Source: JAISXK01 sp031549625
GTDB lineage: Bacteria; Bacillota; Clostridia; Christensenellales; CAG-138
Assembly (NCBI GenBank): GCA_031549625.1
Contig: JAVBPK010000085.1
Span: forward strand, 1-9,755
Direction of reading: 5' to 3'
DNA: 9,755 nucleotides
This document shows, in pieces, positions 5,672-9,755 of the stretch (the first letter of the stretch is position 1; every line of letters begins with the position of its first letter). Both the position numbers and the translations under genes were made by a program. The notes under the pieces are model-generated. The model saw only the letters and a program-made list of their open reading frames with translations, ran no database searches and had not been told where the DNA came from.

Positions 5672-6949
5672 ATGCGAATAAGCTTAAAAGCACCGGACGC
5701 GAATGGGCTGCGAAACGAAGAAATTGTCAGCGCGCTGAAAGAATCCATTGCGGGGCGTGAATTAAAGCGGGCGTTGATTATTCCGCCGGATTTTACGCGC
5801 TTTCATTCCAACGCCGGTTTCATAACAAACGTATATTATCATTTGTTGAAAGACCGCGGTTGTGAAGTGGATATTTTACCGGCGCTGGGCACGCATGAAC
5901 CCATGACCGCAGAACAATGCTCTGAAATGTTTGGCGACGTGCCATATGAGTGCGTATTGCGGCATAACTGGCGCGCGGATGTTGTACGCCTGGGCGAAAT
6001 TCCCGGTTCCTTTTTAAACGAAATCACCGAAGGAATTTGGACAGATCCGGTCAGCGTGGAAATAAACAAGCTGGTCATGGATGAAAAATACGACATCATC
6101 CTTTCGCCCGGGCAGGTGGTGCCGCACGAAGTAATCGGCATGGCAAACCATTCAAAAAACCTGTTCGTTGGCGTGGGCGGCAGCGATATGATAAACAAGT
6201 CTCACATGGTCGGTGCGGTGTATGGCATGGAGCGCATGATGGGTAAAGATTTCACGCCTGTGCGCAAAATGTTCGATTATAGTCTGGCAAATTTCCTGAA
6301 CAAGCGGCCCATATTGTTTGTTCTGACGGTGACGACGGCGCCCGAAGGAAGCATCCGCACGCATGGATTGTTCATTGGCGACGAGCGGGCGGTGCTGGAA
6401 GATGCCATTGCGCTTGCGCAGGAAAAGAATATCGATTTTGTGGAGCGGGGCATCAAAAAATGTGTTGTATACCTCGATGCGAAGGAGTTCAGAAGCACAT
6501 GGCTGGGGAACAAAGCCATCTACCGCACGCGCATGGCCGTGGCGGATGGCGGCGAACTGATCGTGTTGGCACCGGGTGTGGCACGCTTTGGCGAAGATGA
6601 AGCTGTGGATAAGCTCATCCGCAAATACGGCTATTGTGGCCGCGTAAAGGTGCTGGAGCATTTCAAAGCCAATGAGGATCTGCAAAAGAACATGGGTGCG
6701 GCGGCGCATTTGATACATGGTTCTTCAGACGGCCGCTTTGCTATCACATACGCCGTAAAAGATATCACGCAGCAAGAGATTGCGGACGTACATTTCAATC
6801 CTGCCAATTATGATGAAATGGTGAAAAAGTACAATCCCCAAACGCTGCGCTACGGCTGGAATACGTTGGAAGACGGCGAAGAGATTTACTACATACCCAA
6901 CCCCGCGCTCGGCTTATGGATCGACCGCACACGCTTCAAAGAGGCGTGA
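5672..6949 (+). CDS. LarA-superfamily nickel-pincer hydroxyacid epimerase, candidate D-gluconate 2-epimerase
   Basis: A 425-residue protein of the lactate racemase (LarA, DUF2088) superfamily. These cytosolic enzymes invert the alpha carbon of 2-hydroxyacids by hydride transfer to a nickel-pincer nucleotide bound to a lysine. The Lactobacillus plantarum LarA residues can be placed: Asp40 and Arg43 in PPDFTR (LarA Asp72/Arg75), His75 in GTHEP (His108), His152 in VPHE (His174), Lys162 (the cofactor lysine, Lys184) and His178 (nickel ligand His200). The offsets of +10 and +26 from His152 are exactly those of LarA. The surrounding residues (MANHSKNLFVGVGGSDMINKSHMVG) differ from true lactate racemases. 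A D-gluconate 2-epimerase has been described in this superfamily, to my knowledge under the name GntE; interconverting D-gluconate and D-mannonate would link the UxuB-like enzyme and Gnd encoded next to it. Cofactor genes larB, larC and larE are not in the window. The reaction class is well supported; the substrate is inferred from context. Confidence 0.75.
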   Translation: MRISLKAPDANGLRNEEIVSALKESIAGRELKRALIIPPDFTRFHSNAGFITNVYYHLLKDRGCEVDILPALGTHEPMTAEQCSEMFGDVPYECVLRHNWRADVVRLGEIPGSFLNEITEGIWTDPVSVEINKLVMDEKYDIILSPGQVVPHEVIGMANHSKNLFVGVGGSDMINKSHMVGAVYGMERMMGKDFTPVRKMFDYSLANFLNKRPILFVLTVTTAPEGSIRTHGLFIGDERAVLEDAIALAQEKNIDFVERGIKKCVVYLDAKEFRSTWLGNKAIYRTRMAVADGGELIVLAPGVARFGEDEAVDKLIRKYGYCGRVKVLEHFKANEDLQKNMGAAAHLIHGSSDGRFAITYAVKDITQQEIADVHFNPANYDEMVKKYNPQTLRYGWNTLEDGEEIYYIPNPALGLWIDRTRFKEA

Positions 6950-6974
6950 AGAATAAAAATAATCGCGCAACAAT

Positions 6975-7002
6975 GCACCCGCCACCGAAAGTTGGCGGGT
7001 GC
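6975..7002 (+). terminator. Terminator of the sugar-acid operon
   Basis: GCACCCGCCA (6975-6984) and TGGCGGGTGC (6993-7002) form a perfect 10-bp G/C-rich stem with an 8-base loop, 25 bases after the larA-like stop codon. TGTTTG follows, a modest T tract. Placement between convergent genes supports a terminator for the plus-strand operon. Confidence 0.7.
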
Positions 7003-7006
7003 TGTT

Positions 7007-7046
7007 TGAAAAAGAGCATAATGCCTTGCCTGACGGCAATGCTCTT
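7007..7046 (-). terminator. Intrinsic terminator of the flavin reductase gene
   Basis: AAGAGCAT (7012-7019) plus TGCC (7022-7025) pair with GGCA (7035-7038) plus ATGCTCTT (7039-7046), a 12-bp stem with a two-base bulge. TTGCC/GGCAA (7026-7039) gives an alternative inner fold. Read on the minus strand, the stem begins seven bases after the stop codon and is followed by TTTTTC, the T tract of an intrinsic terminator. Confidence 0.75.
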
Positions 7047-7052
7047 GAAGCG

Positions 7053-8954
7053 CTAGTGCTTTTTTGCCAGGGCGCGGGCAGCCGCGTTTTTGCCGGCCGC
7101 AATGCCAAACGTCGCCGCTTCACCTAAATACATGCCGGAAACCGAAGCCTCGCCGCTGATGGCGGAAAACCCCACGATTTCCCCGGCAATATACAGGCCG
7201 GGGATGACTGCGCCGCTTTTGTTAAGCACCTGCATTTTTTCGTTTGCCACGGGGCCGCCGGCGCTTCGTCCAGCATAAGGAATGGTTTTCAGCGCATAGA
7301 ACGGCCCTTTGTCAAAGGCAAGCAGGCCGGTTTTTCGTCCAAATTCGCTGTCCTTGCCGGATGCGGCGGCTTGGTTGTATTTTTCCATGGTTTTCATGAA
7401 TGTCTTGCTGTCAACGCCTATTTTTTCAGCCAATTCTTCGAGCGTATCGGCAGTAAATACCAAAGTACTGTCTTTAGCCAGGGTTTGGAAAAGCGACCAG
7501 TCGTTGTCGGGAGTAGGCGACCAGGCGCTGCCGGCGGAGAGCAGCGGCTTATCTTTGTCCAGCATGCTTTCGCTGAGTATGCCGTACAGGATGTTTTGGT
7601 CGGCATGTATCCAAGCGTCGGAGCGCGTTTTATAATTGGCGCCCAACTCATCAAACACGCGTTTGCCGGAGCTGTTTACAAAGACCAGTCCCTCATAACG
7701 CACGTCCATGCGCACGTTGCTGTAAAAACCATCCACCGGCAATACGCCGCCCGAAACAGGATTATAATCCATGTTGTGGAAGGCGGCACCAGCTTGTTCG
7801 GCAAGCGTATAGCCGGAGCCGCTGGCAGTGGTGATGTAACCGATGGCGATGTTTGTAAACAGGCTGCTCAGGCGGCGCATATCCGCGCCAAAGCCGCCAG
7901 TTGCCAGTATGACGGATTTGCCATATATTTTGCGCATATTACCATGGTGATCGAGGGTTTCCACGCCCGTAACGATATCGCCGTCTGTTTCGAGCTTTGT
8001 AGCTTCGGTGAAAAGCATGCAGGTGATTTTGCCTTCCGCGGCATACTTATCAATCGCCGCTTGCAATCCTTGAATGATGGAAGCTCCGTTGTTCTCTGCC
8101 CAGGCCACACGCAGCACGCTCATGGGGTCGTAAATGCCAACATTAAGTTCGTTTTTAAATTTTACGCCGACGTCTTGCAGCCAGTCGATGGCGGGGCCGG
8201 AGTTTTCCGCGTAATAATGCGCGATGGTGGGGTCAATGTTTTTTTCGCCGCCAGCAAATTGGAGAATATCCTTATAAAATAACTCGGTTGAATCTTCGGT
8301 TACGCCCTGTTCTTGCTGTATGCGAAAATTCGCGCCGCTTATCCAGCCCATGGCGTAGCGCGCGGCGCCGCCAAGCAGACCGGATTGCTCGATCAGGCAT
8401 ACGGTAGCGCCTTCTTCCGCTGCGCGGATGGCGGCAGTCATGCCGGCCATTCCGCCGCCAACGACGACCACATCCATGCTATGCGCCGCAAGTTCCTGGT
8501 TGTATGGAATGTTTGGCGGCGGGATTAAAAGATGTTCAACGGAGGCGCCGGCCTTCGATAAAGCCTCCTGCGTAGCGCTGATAACGGCGTGGCTGGTAAA
8601 GGTTGCGCCCGCAACAGCGTCTATGAGGAGCGTCTGCTTTGCCACGATGGTCTCGCTTATTTTTGCCGCGGCGGTGTCGCCAATGCCCATAGTTTCATAA
8701 TTGGTATCCACGTGTACCGCTTCGATTTTAGCAGAGGAAAGTTCCACATCGACAAACACGCGTCCGTTGTTTCCCATGGCGTCGGCGTGGTAAGTGCCGG
8801 GTGTGTAAATCTGCGGTTCTTCGATGGGTGGTGTCGGGCTTGGCAGGGGGCTCGGCGCTGGGGGAAGATTGGACTGCTGCGGCTTTGAACAAGCCAGCAT
8901 GCCCATGGCAAGGGCAAGAAGGCCGGGCAGAATGCAGCCAACTCCACGTTTCAT
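7053..8954 (-). CDS. Secreted lipoprotein flavin reductase (FMN-binding domain plus fumarate-reductase-like FAD domain)
   Basis: A 633-residue protein. Residues 1-22 form a lipoprotein signal peptide (MLAC, lipidated Cys22), followed by a Pro/Ser-rich linker (24-48) that would tether the enzyme outside the membrane. Residues 50-145 are an FMN-binding domain with the ApbE flavinylation motif DAVAGAT (112-118), predicting FMN covalently linked to Thr118. Residues 160-630 are an FAD domain of the fumarate reductase/flavocytochrome c superfamily: GGGMAG (166-171), Glu189, ATGGFGAD (351-358), IPGLYIAGE (584-592). Arg444 (KTRSD) aligns with the catalytic proton-donor Arg402 of Shewanella fumarate reductase. 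HTMGG is replaced by AGRSAGG (561-567) and NRLGG by VSGMYLGEA, so the carboxylate-binding His and Arg are missing. This suggests an extracellular electron-acceptor reductase for something other than fumarate. The start at 8954 has AGGAGG seven bases upstream and begins the signal peptide; a 46-residue N-terminal extension is possible but less likely. Confidence 0.82.
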   Translation of the reverse strand: MKRGVGCILPGLLALAMGMLACSKPQQSNLPPAPSPLPSPTPPIEEPQIYTPGTYHADAMGNNGRVFVDVELSSAKIEAVHVDTNYETMGIGDTAAAKISETIVAKQTLLIDAVAGATFTSHAVISATQEALSKAGASVEHLLIPPPNIPYNQELAAHSMDVVVVGGGMAGMTAAIRAAEEGATVCLIEQSGLLGGAARYAMGWISGANFRIQQEQGVTEDSTELFYKDILQFAGGEKNIDPTIAHYYAENSGPAIDWLQDVGVKFKNELNVGIYDPMSVLRVAWAENNGASIIQGLQAAIDKYAAEGKITCMLFTEATKLETDGDIVTGVETLDHHGNMRKIYGKSVILATGGFGADMRRLSSLFTNIAIGYITTASGSGYTLAEQAGAAFHNMDYNPVSGGVLPVDGFYSNVRMDVRYEGLVFVNSSGKRVFDELGANYKTRSDAWIHADQNILYGILSESMLDKDKPLLSAGSAWSPTPDNDWSLFQTLAKDSTLVFTADTLEELAEKIGVDSKTFMKTMEKYNQAAASGKDSEFGRKTGLLAFDKGPFYALKTIPYAGRSAGGPVANEKMQVLNKSGAVIPGLYIAGEIVGFSAISGEASVSGMYLGEAATFGIAAGKNAAARALAKKH

Positions 8955-8961
8955 AAATGTG

Positions 8962-8967
8962 CCTCCT
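8962..8967 (-). promoter_or_regulatory. Ribosome binding site that sets the flavin reductase start
   Basis: On the minus strand AGGAGG lies seven bases before ATG at 8954, directly ahead of a standard lipoprotein signal peptide. It argues against the upstream in-frame start at 9092, which would place 46 extra residues before the signal sequence. Confidence 0.85.
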
Positions 8968-8987
8968 AAAAACAAGAATATGCGCTT

Positions 8988-9017
8988 AGTATATCCAGAC
9001 GTTATGGATTGCATCAG
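8988..9017 (-). promoter_or_regulatory. Candidate promoter of the flavin reductase gene
   Basis: On the minus strand CTGATG (9012-9017) and TATACT (8988-8993) are separated by 18 bases. The -10 matches TATAAT at five of six bases and the -35 matches TTGACA at three of six. It leaves a leader of roughly 25-30 bases before the start at 8954, and lies inside the rejected longer reading frame, which also supports the shorter start. Confidence 0.4.
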
Positions 9018-9081
9018 CAGAACACTTTGAAAATAATGGAAGAAGAAAAGCAAAATTGGGTGGTGTTGTAACCAGAAAGCG

Positions 9082-9111
9082 TTCGCATTCAATCCTGGCG
9101 TGTGGTATCAT
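9082..9111 (+). promoter_or_regulatory. Candidate promoter of the zinc-ribbon gene
   Basis: TTCGCA (9082-9087) and TATCAT (9106-9111) are separated by 18 bases. The -10 is preceded by TGG, giving an extended -10 (TGnTATnnT). Transcription would begin about 20-25 bases before the ATG at 9141. It diverges from the flavin reductase promoter about 65 bases away. Confidence 0.45.
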
Positions 9112-9140
9112 AGCGTTAAAGAATTTAAGGGAATATCGAC

Positions 9141-9710
9141 ATGGAAGATTATCAATATATGAAAGCCGAAACCAGCGAAATTTCAGATAAACCGGAGCTG
9201 CCGCCGTATACGGTTTCTTTTTGTTATGCGTGCGGTGCGCGTATTCCCGACGGGGATTCGTATTGCGGCAAATGCGGGCAACCGCGCAGGAGCGAGCAAA
9301 GCGTATTGCGCCATACCCAGCTGCTTAAAGAAATGCCCTATACCGAAGAGGGAGAGGCGGCGCTAAACGCCATAGACGCTTCCGACCCGATTATGCTCCT
9401 GGAAACAGAAGGCGCAAGAGCGGCGATAGAGGCCATGACACCGGAATGGTATGCGGGCAAAAAATCGCAGATTGCAACGGATGCAGCACGAATTGCGCTG
9501 GAAATCTATCAGCCATACATTGCGGCATTCACGGACATATCCAAAAAAACACAAGATGGCCAACTGATTGTGCAATTGGGACAAACGTTGAACGAACTGG
9601 AAGGTTGGGTAGGCATGATAAAAACCTATAATTCTTTTCGCAAAGCGGCGCCAAGCCGCCACGATAATCTCGCCAATTTATGGTCTGGCATAGGGGAATG
9701 GACAAAATGA
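9141..9710 (+). CDS. Zinc-ribbon protein of unknown function
   Basis: A 189-residue protein with an N-terminal zinc ribbon: Cys28-x2-Cys31-x10-Cys42-x2-Cys45 (CYACG and CGKCG), the double-zinc-ribbon or zinc-ribbon_2 style common in Firmicutes proteins of unclear role. The rest (about 50-189) looks mostly alpha-helical and soluble, with no membrane segment or signal peptide and no recognised domain; it is rich in Ala, Glu and Lys. The start has AAGGGA eight bases upstream. A second ATG at 9159 is possible. The stop codon overlaps the start of a second Cys-rich gene, so the two proteins are probably made together. No function is assigned. Confidence 0.75.
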   Translation: MEDYQYMKAETSEISDKPELPPYTVSFCYACGARIPDGDSYCGKCGQPRRSEQSVLRHTQLLKEMPYTEEGEAALNAIDASDPIMLLETEGARAAIEAMTPEWYAGKKSQIATDAARIALEIYQPYIAAFTDISKKTQDGQLIVQLGQTLNELEGWVGMIKTYNSFRKAAPSRHDNLANLWSGIGEWTK

Positions 9711-9755
9711 CATCTGTGAAGGAATGCAAAACCTGTGGCGCGGGCGCGTTAAGCA
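9707..9755 (+). CDS. Start of a second Cys-rich, probable zinc-ribbon protein (cut by the right edge)
   Basis: ATG at 9707 overlaps the preceding TGA stop as ATGA, the classic translational-coupling arrangement. AGGGG (9692-9696) lies ten bases upstream. The 16 visible codons read MTSVKECKTCGAGALS, giving a CxxCG knuckle at Cys7/Cys10 like half of a zinc ribbon. It runs off the window, so the second knuckle, length and function cannot be judged. Confidence 0.6.
   Translation, partial: MTSVKECKTCGAGALS

Noticed and set aside
7371..8282. 303-residue open frame on the plus strand opposite the flavin reductase
   Set aside because: It is the antisense shadow of a well-supported coding region, with no domain and no ribosome binding site seen.
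8955..9092. Upstream in-frame start giving the flavin reductase a 46-residue N-terminal extension
   Set aside because: The ATG at 8954 has AGGAGG seven bases upstream and begins a normal lipoprotein signal peptide; the extension would bury the signal sequence and overlaps the candidate promoter.

Overview
The window looks like an accessory carbohydrate locus from an anaerobic Gram-positive bacterium, most likely of the Clostridia. The reasons are strong AGGAGG-type ribosome binding sites before nearly every gene, a roughly half G+C composition by eye, a lipoprotein flavin reductase of the anaerobic-respiration type, and gene families that recur in Clostridia and Thermotogae. The genus cannot be named from this sequence.

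Region 1 (1-6949, plus strand) is a co-directional run of six metabolic genes. They are an IolO-like keto-sugar-acid epimerase (158-973), an IolG-like inositol 2-dehydrogenase (992-2005), a PfkB-type sugar or sugar-acid kinase (2027-3106), 6-phosphogluconate dehydrogenase Gnd (3140-4594), a UxuB-like SDR fructuronate/mannonate oxidoreductase (4742-5593) and a LarA-superfamily nickel-pincer hydroxyacid epimerase (5672-6949). The first four are tightly spaced (18-33 bases). The last two are each preceded by a strong RNA hairpin region, so they are probably co-transcribed but tuned separately. The run ends at a 10-bp-stem terminator (6975-7002).

Read as a pathway, the genes suggest a route that is not one of the textbook ones: fructuronate -> D-mannonate (UxuB-like) -> D-gluconate (LarA-like 2-epimerase) -> 6-phosphogluconate (PfkB kinase) -> ribulose 5-phosphate + CO2 (Gnd). 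It would send hexuronates, and perhaps inositol through IolG and the IolO-like enzyme, into the pentose phosphate pathway without mannonate dehydratase, KDG kinase or KDPG aldolase, none of which is present here. This is an inference from gene families and order.

Region 2 (7007-9017, minus strand) is a convergent gene for a secreted lipoprotein with an FMN-binding domain and an FAD reductase domain of the fumarate reductase/flavocytochrome c superfamily. The usual carboxylate-binding motifs are replaced, so its electron acceptor is unlikely to be fumarate. It has its own terminator and a plausible promoter.

Region 3 (9082-9755, plus strand) is a divergent pair: a 189-residue zinc-ribbon protein of unknown function, and the start of a second Cys-rich protein that overlaps it by four bases and runs off the right edge. 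No tRNA, rRNA, CRISPR array, insertion sequence or attachment site was recognised, and no gene-free stretch exceeds 300 bases.
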